From contig NZ_JAQQWU010000008.1 of the NCBI RefSeq assembly GCF_028610625.1, positions 124,001-188,000 on the forward strand: 64,000 bases of DNA. The letters run 5' to 3'. Within the stretch, counting starts at the first letter, position 1. Every line of letters starts with the position of its first letter. Shown here in pieces: positions 29,938 through 39,400 of this stretch. Below the pieces are notes generated by a model. It saw only the letters and a list, made by a program, of their open reading frames with translations. It made no database searches and was not told the origin of the DNA. Origin of the DNA: Guptibacillus spartinae. GTDB lineage: Bacteria > Bacillota > Bacilli > Bacillales > Guptibacillaceae. The translations under genes were made by a program, and so were the position numbers.

Positions 29938-29979
29938 AAAAGAGCTTGGAAATAGCCATTTTGCTCCAAGCTCTTTTGC
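29938..29979 (+). terminator. Bidirectional terminator after the hydroxyacid dehydrogenase gene
   Basis: The arms AAAAGAGCTTGGA/TCCAAGCTCTTTT with a 16-base loop end in a short T run on both strands. The rest of 29837-30090 shows nothing. Confidence 0.8.
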
Positions 29980-30090
29980 ATGACTATGCATAAATGCTTA
30001 TGGTTACTGGAGAAGCGTAATGGAAAGGCATCACTTTAATTTACTGTTTTAGTAAAATTATTTCCTATGATCATTAACACGATATGTTTT

Positions 30091-30594
30091 TTATTTTGTT
30101 ACATGCAAATGACGATAAATTTCAGTTAATTCTTCAAGCGTCATTCTAACTAATCCGCTCGTAGAGGGCGCAACAAAGTCACGAACCCCCTCCACCTGAT
30201 CAATCGGTTGATATCCCCAATCAGCTTTTTTTACACCGGAAAACTTTTGATAGACTCCTTTACCAACATAACAGTTTACTAGGGGCTGATACATTCTGAT
30301 TTTTTCAAGGAGCCGCTTCCGTCCAATCGCATAATCTTCGGAAGTTAAGTCAGCCGCTCCTCTAGTAGGACGATCCACGATATTTGTAAGACCGTACCCA
30401 TATTCTAATAGCTTGTGGTCTTCGTCTGGTGAGAGCTGTCGATCCGTCAGTCCCGCTTCTTTTAAAATGGCGTAAAATCGATTCGTCGGATTCGCATAAT
30501 GATGCCCTTCTGCCTCAGATTGTAGACCAGGGTTAAAACCAATAAACAGGATCTTTAAATGGTATGCAAGATGGTCTGGTAACATTTGTATCAC
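30091..30594 (-). CDS. mug: G/U(T) mismatch-specific DNA glycosylase
   Basis: A 167-residue uracil-DNA glycosylase superfamily protein of the MUG/TDG branch. It removes uracil, thymine or ethenocytosine from mismatches. The catalytic asparagine lies in IGFNPGLQSEAEGHHYANPTN, and the C-terminal motif FVAPSTSGLVR resembles the insertion loop of MUG. The gene overlaps the methyltransferase upstream by four bases (ATGA), so the two are translationally coupled. Confidence 0.9.
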   Translation of the reverse strand: MIQMLPDHLAYHLKILFIGFNPGLQSEAEGHHYANPTNRFYAILKEAGLTDRQLSPDEDHKLLEYGYGLTNIVDRPTRGAADLTSEDYAIGRKRLLEKIRMYQPLVNCYVGKGVYQKFSGVKKADWGYQPIDQVEGVRDFVAPSTSGLVRMTLEELTEIYRHLHVTK

Positions 30595-31367
30595 TCCTTA
30601 CATTCAAGAATCCCATAGTGAAACTTTGATGTTTTACGTATTTGTTGATGAAAACCAAACTGTGCAAAACGTCTACTTTGCCATGAATCTTTTAAAATGA
30701 CTCGTTTTCGAGCCACCCGTTTTGCTTCTTTCACCATAATTTCTGATAGTCCATCATAAACAGCCACCTGTTTGATACCACGTACACCGTCAGAAGCTAA
30801 GATGGAACCTTCAAACATCGGGTCAAAATACACGACGTCAACCGCATTGTTCTTTAAATGAGGTAAAACCTCTTCGTATCTTTTAGGAATAATAGAAATA
30901 CGCCTCATCGCTGCATCGATCTTCTCATCACTACTTTGCCATTTTTTTAATCCTTCTTGCAAGAGTATGACGTGCTCCGATCCCTCAATTGCTTGAACTC
31001 GCCCTTTATTACCCACTACTAAACTTGCAACAGTGCTGTCAGATCCAAGTCCTGCTGTACAATCAAGCAAACTCATTCCTTCGAAAAGTCCACTCGCCTT
31101 TATAAACGCATCATCTTGCCCATTTAGAATGGCTTTACAGCGAAACATCGCTGAATTTGGATGAAAGAATATAGGCGTTTCTGCATTATCTTTATAAAGA
31201 AATAAACGTTCGTAGCCAACCACCACAACGGTTTGATGATAGAGGTTAATGATCTGTTGAATGGATCGTTTTTCCCTTGATATGTATGCACCACTATATA
31301 ATTGGCTTAACTGAATCGCTTCATTTATGAGAGCTTCTGTTGGTCTACCTGCAGTTGTAAAAATCAT
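30591..31367 (-). CDS. Class I SAM-dependent methyltransferase (RsmJ-like)
   Basis: A 258-residue methyltransferase. The SAM-binding motif I is LLDCTAGLGSDSTVAS (about 100-115), and motif IV is VDVVYFDPMFEGSI. The arrangement resembles the RsmJ group that methylates a guanine in 16S rRNA, but the substrate is not proven here. It is the first gene of a two-gene unit with mug, which suggests nucleic acid upkeep as a shared theme. Confidence 0.82.
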   Translation of the reverse strand: MIFTTAGRPTEALINEAIQLSQLYSGAYISREKRSIQQIINLYHQTVVVVGYERLFLYKDNAETPIFFHPNSAMFRCKAILNGQDDAFIKASGLFEGMSLLDCTAGLGSDSTVASLVVGNKGRVQAIEGSEHVILLQEGLKKWQSSDEKIDAAMRRISIIPKRYEEVLPHLKNNAVDVVYFDPMFEGSILASDGVRGIKQVAVYDGLSEIMVKEAKRVARKRVILKDSWQSRRFAQFGFHQQIRKTSKFHYGILECKE

Positions 31368-31591
31368 TCTTCTTGACTCCTTCTATTTCCTTCCTGACTA
31401 AGTATACCATGTAGTTCTAAAAGATTTGAGCAGCTTTGGGTTTAGAAATTATAGCAATAAATTGAGCAAAAGGAAGAATGACTTCTCATCATAGCTACGA
31501 TACCCTTTAATTTAAATCATTAAATAAGATTTGTTTATGATCAGATACGGTGAGTGAAAATTCAATTTCTAAACAATTCATGATGTAACTG

Positions 31592-31600
31592 TTATACTAA
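31592..31600 (+). promoter_or_regulatory. Extended -10 promoter of the symporter gene
   Basis: TGTTATACT (TG extension plus a TATACT box) lies about 30 bases upstream of the start codon. No strong -35 is visible. The rest of 31368-31590 shows no gene. Confidence 0.45.
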
Positions 31601-31627
31601 GAACACTATTAAATAAGAGGTGGAACA

Positions 31628-32863
31628 ATGCAAAAAATGTGGCATATGTATAAAGATTCTTCATTCATACTAAAAATGACGCTTGGCTTTATCCTTGGTA
31701 TCGCAGCGGGAATTCTTTTCGGATCAGATATTGATTTCATAAAACCGCTTGGCACCATTCTGATTAACTTGCTTAACCTCGTGGCCATTCCAGTTATTTT
31801 TCTAACAGTTGTGCTCGCAATCAATCAAATGAATCCAAAATACCTTGGTAAATTAGGGGGTAAATTGCTAGTCTATTACGGACTAACAACAGCAGCAGCT
31901 GTCTTAATAGGTGTTACCATCGCTTTATGGATTAGTCCTGGGTCTGGCCTAACGCTTCCAGATACGAAAGTTGAAAAGCCTGACACTCCTGGGTTTTCTG
32001 ATGTTCTCTTAAATATCGTTCCAAATAACCTTTTCGAAACCTTTTCTTCAGGACAACTCATGGGTATTCTCTTTCTAGCTGTCATCATTGGATTAACAAT
32101 GGGGAAAATGCGCTATTCAGAGAAAAGTGACCTGCGCGAATCTGGCGAGAGACTTCATAAGCTATTTTCTGCTGCAAATGACTTATTCTTTTTGTTACTG
32201 AAAGGCATATTGCTATATGCACCGATTGGTATATTTGCCATTAGTGCAACATCCTTTGGAAATCAAGGCTGGCAAACTTTTCAATCTTTACTCGCTTTTA
32301 CAGGGGTCTTTTACTTAGGTGTTCTATTGCTCTGGGCATTGATTTATACTTCTTTTTTAAAGTACGCGAAATTAAGTATTAAAAACTTCTTTTCTCAAAC
32401 GAAAGATGCGTACTTCACAGCGTTTTTCACCTCGAGTAGTATCGCTTCGCTTCCAATCGCGATTGACTCTGCTAAAAAAGCCGGCATCTCAGAAAGAGTC
32501 GTAAACTTTTCTTTACCAATTGGGGCCGTCTTCAATTCAGATGGTGGGGCATTAAGGATGGGTGTTTCCATCGTTTTTGCTGCAAACGTCACCGGGTTAA
32601 ACTTCTCCGTTATGGACTATGTGACCATTGTTGCTATTGGTACACTTCTCTCCATTGGAACGGCAGGAATACCTGCTGCAGGCTTAGTGACATTATCAGC
32701 TGTGTTAACGATGTTTAACCTTCCATTAGAGATTGTCGCATTAATCGCGGGAGTTGATGTCATCATTGGTATGGCTGGGACAGCTTCGAATGTACTTGGT
32801 GATATTATCGGGGCAGCTGTCATTGATCGTGATCAAAAGAAAACAAACCAATCAGCTACTTAA
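31628..32863 (+). CDS. Dicarboxylate/amino acid:cation symporter (DAACS/SLC1 family)
   Basis: A 411-residue symporter of the GltP/GltT/DctP family, moving glutamate, aspartate or C4-dicarboxylates with Na+ or H+. It has eight hydrophobic helices plus two re-entrant hairpins. The serine-rich hairpin 1 is TAFFTSSSIASLPIAI (about 260-275), and the substrate region is GAVFNSDGGALRMG. The usual SLC1 motif NMDGT appears here as NSDGG, as seen in some bacterial dicarboxylate carriers. The ATG follows GAGGTGGAAC. It is monocistronic with a clear terminator. Confidence 0.9.
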   Translation: MQKMWHMYKDSSFILKMTLGFILGIAAGILFGSDIDFIKPLGTILINLLNLVAIPVIFLTVVLAINQMNPKYLGKLGGKLLVYYGLTTAAAVLIGVTIALWISPGSGLTLPDTKVEKPDTPGFSDVLLNIVPNNLFETFSSGQLMGILFLAVIIGLTMGKMRYSEKSDLRESGERLHKLFSAANDLFFLLLKGILLYAPIGIFAISATSFGNQGWQTFQSLLAFTGVFYLGVLLLWALIYTSFLKYAKLSIKNFFSQTKDAYFTAFFTSSSIASLPIAIDSAKKAGISERVVNFSLPIGAVFNSDGGALRMGVSIVFAANVTGLNFSVMDYVTIVAIGTLLSIGTAGIPAAGLVTLSAVLTMFNLPLEIVALIAGVDVIIGMAGTASNVLGDIIGAAVIDRDQKKTNQSAT

Positions 32864-32870
32864 CTGAAAA

Positions 32871-32905
32871 GGCGGTCCTGTTAACGCAATAACAGGACCG
32901 TCTTT
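32871..32905 (+). terminator. Terminator of the symporter gene
   Basis: The arms GGCGGTCCTGTTA/TAACAGGACCGTC (one G-U pair) are followed by a short T run. Confidence 0.85.
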
Positions 32906-32976
32906 CTGTCATTTATACAACTAGCTATCAGTTATACTTGATTCAAAGATAGGAACCCAACACGAACATCTGTATG

Positions 32977-33014
32977 AAAAGCGAGCATCACTTTCTAGAA
33001 AGTGATGCTCGCTT
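32977..33014 (-). terminator. 36-bp perfect palindrome, probable terminator of mhqO-mhqD
   Basis: The palindrome at 32979-33014 is perfect over 36 bases, centred on TCTAGA. On the minus strand it runs into TTTT. It lies 33 bases past the mhqD stop codon. Confidence 0.7.
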
Positions 33015-33047
33015 GCGTGATAAAACAATTTAATTTATTTTGCTGTC

Positions 33048-33650
33048 CTAAAAGTTCTTCTTATACCACTCAGCTGCTTTTTCTGCTTCTGATTGAGTTA
33101 ATTGATGTCCTGCCTTTTCCCAATGAACTGTTACCTCTGCCCCTGCTTGTGAGAATAAATCATGTAGCTCCTTTGTTTCTTCAGGCGAACAAATTGGATC
33201 ATTTTCCCCCGCACCTATAAAAATCGGTTTTCCAGTCAGGTTTGGTAACTTCAGATTGCGCAAAGGAACCATCGGGTGATGAAGAATAGCACCTCTAAGG
33301 GAGTTAGCTTCATGGAAAAGTAAACTTCCAGCAATATTCGCACCATTTGAGTACCCAACCGCTATAACATTATGACGGTCAAACTCATACTTTTCGGATG
33401 AATCATCAATAAACGCCTTTAATTCGTGCGTTCTTTTAATTAAATCTTCTTCATCAAAGACACCTTCAGCTAATCGTTTAAAAAATCGAGGCATACCATT
33501 TTCTGATACATTCCCTCTAACACTTAAAATTGAGTTTTCTGGTGCGATTAATTCTGCAAGTGGAAGAAGATCATTCTCCGTGCCTCCTGTGCCATGTAAT
33601 AATAATAAAACAGGAAGATCATTCTTACCTTGCTTAAAAATATGCTTCAT
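33048..33650 (-). CDS. mhqD: Alpha/beta hydrolase (phospholipase/carboxylesterase-like, MhqD)
   Basis: A 200-residue serine hydrolase. It has the oxyanion block LLLHGTGGTENDLLPLA, nucleophile elbow VGYSNGANIAG, and the remaining triad residues in GAGENDPICSPEE (Asp) and KAGHQLTQSE (His). It matches MhqD/YodD, which is induced by hydroquinones and catechol stress in B. subtilis. The gene touches the end of mhqO (shared base at 33650), so the two are an operon behind an MhqR-like site. The natural substrate is not known. Confidence 0.85.
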   Translation of the reverse strand: MKHIFKQGKNDLPVLLLLHGTGGTENDLLPLAELIAPENSILSVRGNVSENGMPRFFKRLAEGVFDEEDLIKRTHELKAFIDDSSEKYEFDRHNVIAVGYSNGANIAGSLLFHEANSLRGAILHHPMVPLRNLKLPNLTGKPIFIGAGENDPICSPEETKELHDLFSQAGAEVTVHWEKAGHQLTQSEAEKAAEWYKKNF

Positions 33651-34594
33651 TATTTGTCACCTTCTAGAACTCTTGCATTTGCAGGTTCAAGGACACGTTC
33701 AATCTGAGAACGCTTTTCTTCAAGCCATGGAGGTAAAAGTAGCTTTTTACCCATTTCATCAGGATCTTCATCCTTTGCAAATCCAGGAGGGTCTGTCGCA
33801 ATCTCAAACAGTATCCCGCCCTCTTCTCTGAAATAGATCGCATTGAAATATTGACGGTCGACAACAGGTGTTGGACCATACTCTTTTTCTTCCAATAAAT
33901 TTCTCCATTCTTCATGGTCATTGAAATCATTCGCACGAAAAGCGATATGGTGAACCGTACCTGATCCCATACTTCCAGAAGATAGGGGTGTCTTCTTCAC
34001 ATCTATCGTATTTCCGATAGAATCGCTTGATTTAAAACGTACAAAATCTTCTTCCTCCGCTACGCGCATAAAACCAAGCACTTCCTCTAATACCGTCATG
34101 GTTGATTCTGGTTTGCCAGATAGTAATGTTGCGCCTGCAAAGCCTTTAATGGCATGTTTTGTACTAACTCCACCAAAACTCCACGTGTTAGGTTCACCTT
34201 CTTCTCTTTCGACTAATTCTAAATGCAAGCCATGAGGATCATCGAAGGTAAGAACTTTCTCACCAAAACGCATCATTTCACCATTCTCTACACTAAATTT
34301 ATCAAGTCGTTTCTTCCAGAATGATAAGCTGCCCGTTGGAACGACAAAGCTTGTTACCCCTACCTGCCCGGAGCCGATGACTCCGTTATGTGCATTCGAC
34401 CAGGGGAAGAATGTCATAATGGTTCCCGGTGCCCCTTCTTCGTTTCCAAAATAAAGGTGATAAGTTCCTGGATCGTCAAAGTTTACTGTCTTTTTCACAA
34501 GACGTAGTCCAAGAACCCCACTATAAAAGTCAACATTTTCCTGTGGATTTCCAACGATAGCAGTAATATGATGTATGCCTGTTGTATGCTTCAT
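33650..34594 (-). CDS. mhqO: Ring-cleaving dioxygenase (MhqO/MhqA-type glyoxalase/VOC protein)
   Basis: A protein of 314 residues from the chosen ATG at 34594 (AAGGAG eleven bases upstream). It consists of two VOC domains: IHHITAIVGNPQENVDFY at the N-terminus, and a second repeat near 150-270 with HHIAFRANDFNDHEEW and FEIATDPPGF. The iron ligands His, His, Glu of extradiol-type enzymes are present. It probably opens hydroquinone-like rings, as proposed for MhqA/E/O in B. subtilis, and protects against quinone stress together with mhqD. Confidence 0.88.
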   Translation of the reverse strand: MKHTTGIHHITAIVGNPQENVDFYSGVLGLRLVKKTVNFDDPGTYHLYFGNEEGAPGTIMTFFPWSNAHNGVIGSGQVGVTSFVVPTGSLSFWKKRLDKFSVENGEMMRFGEKVLTFDDPHGLHLELVEREEGEPNTWSFGGVSTKHAIKGFAGATLLSGKPESTMTVLEEVLGFMRVAEEEDFVRFKSSDSIGNTIDVKKTPLSSGSMGSGTVHHIAFRANDFNDHEEWRNLLEEKEYGPTPVVDRQYFNAIYFREEGGILFEIATDPPGFAKDEDPDEMGKKLLLPPWLEEKRSQIERVLEPANARVLEGDK

Positions 34595-34683
34595 AAGTGA
34601 CAAGTCTCCTTTTCTTTGTTACATCCATTTAGAAGGTTCCCGCATTAGACTTATCTTAATCATCTAATTTAGATAACCTAAAA

Positions 34684-34701
34684 TATATTTAATTCGAGAT
34701 A
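34684..34701. promoter_or_regulatory. MhqR-like operator upstream of mhqO
   Basis: TATATTTAATTCGAGATA matches the MhqR operator TATCTCGAATTCGAGATA, as I recall it, at 15 of 18 positions. A second dyad, ATCTAATTTAGAT, is found at 34661-34673. Both lie 65 to 110 bases upstream of mhqO, which is a known target type of this MarR-family repressor. mhqR itself is not in the window. Confidence 0.6.
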
Positions 34702-34806
34702 TTTTAATTAAGTGTATTAAAATCCTGAATTTCTGTCAAATACTTTGTTTATTTGCGTATAGGACAACCTCATAAAGTGACATTCTATTTTTAAAGGAGT
34801 GATGTG

Positions 34807-34896
34807 ATGCTTAGCGTATTTGAGGCCCTGTCGTTAATGGTCAGCTTTTCCGCTCTTGTGCTCGCCATCATCCACACGAAAGATCGTTCTTCGTAA
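34807..34896 (+). CDS. Putative holin-like toxin (Hol_Tox family), 29 residues
   Basis: A 29-codon gene, MLSVFEALSLMVSFSALV and so on to KDRSS. It is preceded by AAAGGAG at 34794-34800 and followed at once by a strong terminator. It has a single hydrophobic membrane segment (about 5-22) and a short charged tail. The EALxLMxxF pattern matches the small holin-like toxin family that is widespread in Bacillales and often partnered by an antisense RNA. The antisense partner is not identified here. The gene lies between mhqO and gltD. Confidence 0.72.
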   Translation: MLSVFEALSLMVSFSALVLAIIHTKDRSS

Positions 34897-34897
34897 C

Positions 34898-34938
34898 AAA
34901 GCGAAAAGCACTCCGCTGTTGGAGTGCTTTTCGCTTTT
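34898..34938 (+). terminator. Bidirectional terminator between the small toxin gene and gltD
   Basis: The arms AAAGCGAAAAGCACTCC/GGAGTGCTTTTCGCTTT enclose a 6-base loop, with T runs on both strands. It serves both the short plus-strand gene and gltD. Confidence 0.92.
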
Positions 34939-34942
34939 ATCT

Positions 34943-36427
34943 TTAAGGCATGACTGTTTTGTTCATTAGGTAACGATCTGTCTCACGAGCTACTCCTCGC
35001 CCTTCATTAATTGCCCATACGATCAGGCTCTGTCCTCTTCGAACATCACCTGCTGCAAACACTCCGTCTACATTTGTACGATAATCTTCAAATTCTGCCT
35101 TTGCTCGTTTACGGTTGTCTTGCTCGACTTCAAAATGTTCAAGTACACCTTCCTCAGGTCCAGTAAAGCCAATTGCGATTAAGACGAGTTCTACTGGCCA
35201 AACTTGTTCTGTTCCAGGAAGCTCTTTCATGAACACATTCCCTCTTTTATCAACATGCTTTTCAATCGTCACCGTATGAAGTTCTTTTACTTGCCCATTT
35301 TCATCGCCAACGAATTTTTTCGTCATGATGGAATATTGGCGAGGGTCTTCCCCATACTCTGCTTGTGCCTCTTCATAGGCATAATCAAGTGTAAAAACCT
35401 TTGGAAATTCAGGCCAAGGGTTATCAATCATTCGATCTGCTGTAAGCTGCGGATGTTTACCAAATTGATGGACACTTTTGCATCCGTGTCGAAGTGCTGT
35501 AGCAACACAGTCCGCCCCTGTATCTCCACCACCAATTACAATGACATTTTTTCCTTCTGCCGAAACATACTTCTTATCTTGAAGCTCGGAATCAAGCAAA
35601 CTTTTTGTATTCTGCTTTAAGTAATTCATTGCATAATGAATTCCTCCAAGCTTGCGTCCTTCAATTGGAAGGTCACGGTGCTTTTGAGCTCCCGTACAAA
35701 GAATCACTGCATCATGGTCATCACGAAGCTCCGCTTGCGTCACATCTTTACCAATTTCAGTGTTTGTAACAAACGTTACTCCCTCATCAGCAAGTAGTTT
35801 CACACGGCGTTCAACTAACTCTTTATCTAGCTTCATGTTAGGAATGCCATACATTAATAAGCCACCAATTCGATCGTCACGCTCAAAAACGGTGACTGAA
35901 TGTCCTGCTTTATTTAGCTGATCAGCGGCTGCCAATCCTGCTGGACCTGATCCTACAATAGCAATCTTCTTCCCAGTGCGATTTTTAGGAGGCTGAGGTG
36001 TCATCCATCCTTCAGCAAACCCGCGATCAATAATTTCTTTTTCAATACTTTTAATGGCAACCGCATCATCAGGAATTGCTGCTACGCAGGCACCTTCGCA
36101 TGGAGCTGGACATACCCTGCCAGTGAATTCAGGGAAATTATTTGTTTTAAGTAGGCGATCTAGCGCATCTTTCCATTTACCTTGATAAACAAGATGGTTC
36201 CACTCTGGAATCAGGTTATAGAGTGGACAACCTGATGCACTCCCATTTAATTCGATACCTGAGTGGCAGAAGGGCGTGCCGCAATCCATGCAGCGTGCCC
36301 CCTGTGTTTTCAGGCTTTCTTCAGATTGAGGAAGTTGATATTCTCCCCAATCTTTTAACCTTGTTGATAGATCTCTTTCGCGTGCTTTTTCTCTAGGATA
36401 GTCTAAAAATCCTGTTGGCTTACCCAA
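34943..36427 (-). CDS. gltD: Glutamate synthase (NADPH) small subunit
   Basis: A 494-residue flavoprotein that feeds electrons from NADPH to the large subunit for glutamate synthesis from glutamine and 2-oxoglutarate. The N-terminal iron-sulfur cysteines are in [23 protein letters not shown] and [10 protein letters not shown]. The FAD motif is [15 protein letters not shown] (about 155), and the NADPH motif is [15 protein letters not shown] (about 300). It is 14 bases after gltA, so the two are an operon. In Bacillus the genes are named gltA (large) and gltB (small); gltD is the wider name for the small subunit. Confidence 0.96.
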   Translation of the reverse strand: MGKPTGFLDYPREKARERDLSTRLKDWGEYQLPQSEESLKTQGARCMDCGTPFCHSGIELNGSASGCPLYNLIPEWNHLVYQGKWKDALDRLLKTNNFPEFTGRVCPAPCEGACVAAIPDDAVAIKSIEKEIIDRGFAEGWMTPQPPKNRTGKKIAIVGSGPAGLAAADQLNKAGHSVTVFERDDRIGGLLMYGIPNMKLDKELVERRVKLLADEGVTFVTNTEIGKDVTQAELRDDHDAVILCTGAQKHRDLPIEGRKLGGIHYAMNYLKQNTKSLLDSELQDKKYVSAEGKNVIVIGGGDTGADCVATALRHGCKSVHQFGKHPQLTADRMIDNPWPEFPKVFTLDYAYEEAQAEYGEDPRQYSIMTKKFVGDENGQVKELHTVTIEKHVDKRGNVFMKELPGTEQVWPVELVLIAIGFTGPEEGVLEHFEVEQDNRKRAKAEFEDYRTNVDGVFAAGDVRRGQSLIVWAINEGRGVARETDRYLMNKTVMP

Positions 36428-36441
36428 TCGAATACCTCCCC

Positions 36442-39400
36442 TTATACCGGTTCCAGATCACTTTGACGTGGCTTTACTTGACCGTTCTTCGCCTGTTGAA
36501 ACACTTCGTATGCTGCGTCATCGTCTTTATAGCCTTGTTCTTTAAGTTCTTCTAATGATTCTGTGATTCGTTTATATTCTTTTGGAATGATCTTCACGAT
36601 TTTCCGAACAACTTCATTCCAGTTTTGAATAAAGCGAATGGCTTTTGGACTATCAGTGAAGTAAGCATGTTGTTGAATCATATGCTTTACTTCCAGAATC
36701 TCTTCATAGTTGCTCAACGATTCAATATGGACCATTTCAGCATTCACATTTCGCTTAAATGTTTCTTGATCATCTGATAGAACGTAGGCAATTCCTCCAG
36801 ACATACCGGCTGCAAAGTTCTTTCCAGTCTCGCCAAGGACAACGACACGGCCACCGGTCATGTATTCACAACCATTGTCGCCAATTCCTTCTACAACCGC
36901 TTTTGCGCCACTGTTTCTTACGGCAAAACGTTCTCCTGCAAGTCCACTAATGTATGCTTCACCTGAAGTTGCTCCATAAAAAGCAACGTTGCCTACAATT
37001 GTATTTTCGTCTCTAGCAAACCCTGCTTTAGCGGAAGGGTGAATAATGAGCTTCCCGCCTGATAATCCTTTTCCAACATAGTCGTTCGCATCGCCTTCTA
37101 AATGCATGGTCACCCCGTTTGGTACGAATGCTCCGAAACTTTGACCAGCTGAGCCTTTAAAATGCAAGCGAATCATGTCTTCTGGTAGTCCATCAGCACC
37201 ATACCGCTTTGTAATCTCATGTCCTAATAGTGCACCAGCAACGCGGTTTGTGTTGCGAATAACGTAAGAGCCTTCAAAAGGTTTTTGCTCTTCAAGCGCT
37301 CCAAGTGCTGCAGGGATAATTGACGTATTATCTAGTGCAGCATCTAGTTTATGATCTTGCTTTCGCTGGTTGAATCTACCGACTTCATCAGATACATGCG
37401 GCTGATAAAGAAGCGGCTTAAGATCAAGATATCTTGCTTTCCAATGATCTTTTGTACGACGACTTACTTTCAGTACATCGGTCCGACCAATCATTTCTTC
37501 AATTGTTCTAAAGCCAAGTTCAGCCATAATTTCTCGCACTTCTTGTGCAATAAACTGCATATAATTAACCACATGATCTGGGTTACCCATAAATTTCTTA
37601 CGAAGTTCAGGATTTTGAGTTGCCACACCAACTGGACATGTGTCCAAATGACAAGCTCTCATTAAAATACATCCAAGAACAACAAGTGGTGCAGTTGAAA
37701 AACCGAATTCTTCAGCACCAAGAATCGCCGCCATTACAACATCACGACCGGTCATCATTTTTCCATCCGCTTCAAGAACAACGCGGTCACGAAGGTCATT
37801 CAATACGAGCGTTTGATGCGTTTCAGCTAAGCCTAGTTCCCATGGAAGACCAGCGTGCTTAATACTCGTTCTTGGCGATGCTCCTGTTCCGCCCTCGTAT
37901 CCACTAATGAGAATAACATCTGCCAGCCCTTTCGCTACTCCTGCCGCAATCGTTCCAACGCCTGCTTTTGAAACCAGCTTTACATTGATTCGTGCTGATG
38001 GATTTGCATTTTTCAAATCATGGATAAGTTGGGCAAGATCCTCAATCGAATAAATATCATGATGAGGTGGTGGTGAAATCAACCCTACTCCTGGCGTCGA
38101 TCCACGAACTTCGGCAATCCAAGGATATACTTTCTTACCAGGTAGCTGACCACCCTCACCAGGCTTAGCGCCTTGTGCCATTTTAATTTGTATTTCATCT
38201 GCATTGCTCAAGTAATAGCTTGATACACCAAAGCGACCTGAGGCTACCTGTTTAATCGCACTTCGACGAAGATCTCCATTTTCATCTGGCGTAAAGCGAG
38301 AAGGATCTTCTCCACCTTCACCACTATTGCTTCTTCCTCCAATGCGGTTCATTGCGATCGCGAGCGCTTCGTGAGCCTCACCACTTAGAGCGCCGTAACT
38401 CATTGCACCTGTCTTAAACCGACGTGTAATGGATTCAATACTTTCAACCTCGTCAATTGAAATTGCTTCTTTTGAACCAAAATCAATCGCCTGTCTAAGA
38501 TAAGTTAAATTCTCCTCAAGCGCCATTCCAGAGAATTTTTTATATAGTTCATAGTTATTACTTCTAGCAGCGTGTTGTAGCGTATGAATTGTTTTTGGAT
38601 TGAAAGAGTGATGCTCTCCTCCATTCCGCCACTGAAGTTCACTTCCCGTTTCAAGCGTTAAATCACTATATTCGGAATCATGATAAGCAAAATGATGTCT
38701 CATTAATGTTTCTGTTGCAATAATATCGATTGGTATACCGTCAATTTGTGAAGCGGTACCAGCAAAATAACGATCGATCACTTCATTGCTAACACCTATT
38801 GCTTCAAAAATTTGAGCTCCACGGTAGCTTTGGATCGTCGAAATACCCATTTTTGACATCACTTTAACGATACCAGTTGTGGCCGCCTCAATGTAATTTT
38901 CAATCGCCTCATCAAAGGTAAATCCTTCAATAGTGCCGTCCATAATCATCTGGTCAATTGAATGGTAAGCGGCATAAGGATAAATCGCGTCAGCGCCATA
39001 TCCAGTGAGCATAGCAAACTGATGAACATCTCTAGCCTCACCTGTTTCAACGATTAAACTTACTTTCGTTCGCGTTTCTCTTTTAATTAAATGATGATGA
39101 AGTCCACTTAACGCAAGTAATGATGGAATCGCTGCTTTTTCACGGTTAACCCCTGAATCTGAAAGAACAAGAATGCTTTTCCCGTTTTTAATGGCACGAT
39201 CGGCTTTTCGGAATAAGGCAAGTAATGCATGCTCCATTTCCGTTTCCCCACGAGCAGCATCAAACAGCAAACTTAAGGTTTCAGGTTGAAAATCCTCTTC
39301 ATTTAATGCTTTAATCGCTTCAAAACGACTATCGGTAAGAATCGGTGTTTCAAGTCGAATTCTTCTAGCACTTCCTGGATCCGTTTCAAGCAAGTTGCCC

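Noticed and set aside
35204-35620. A 138-codon plus-strand frame opposite gltD
   Set aside because: It is entirely antisense to a highly conserved gene, with no ribosome binding site.
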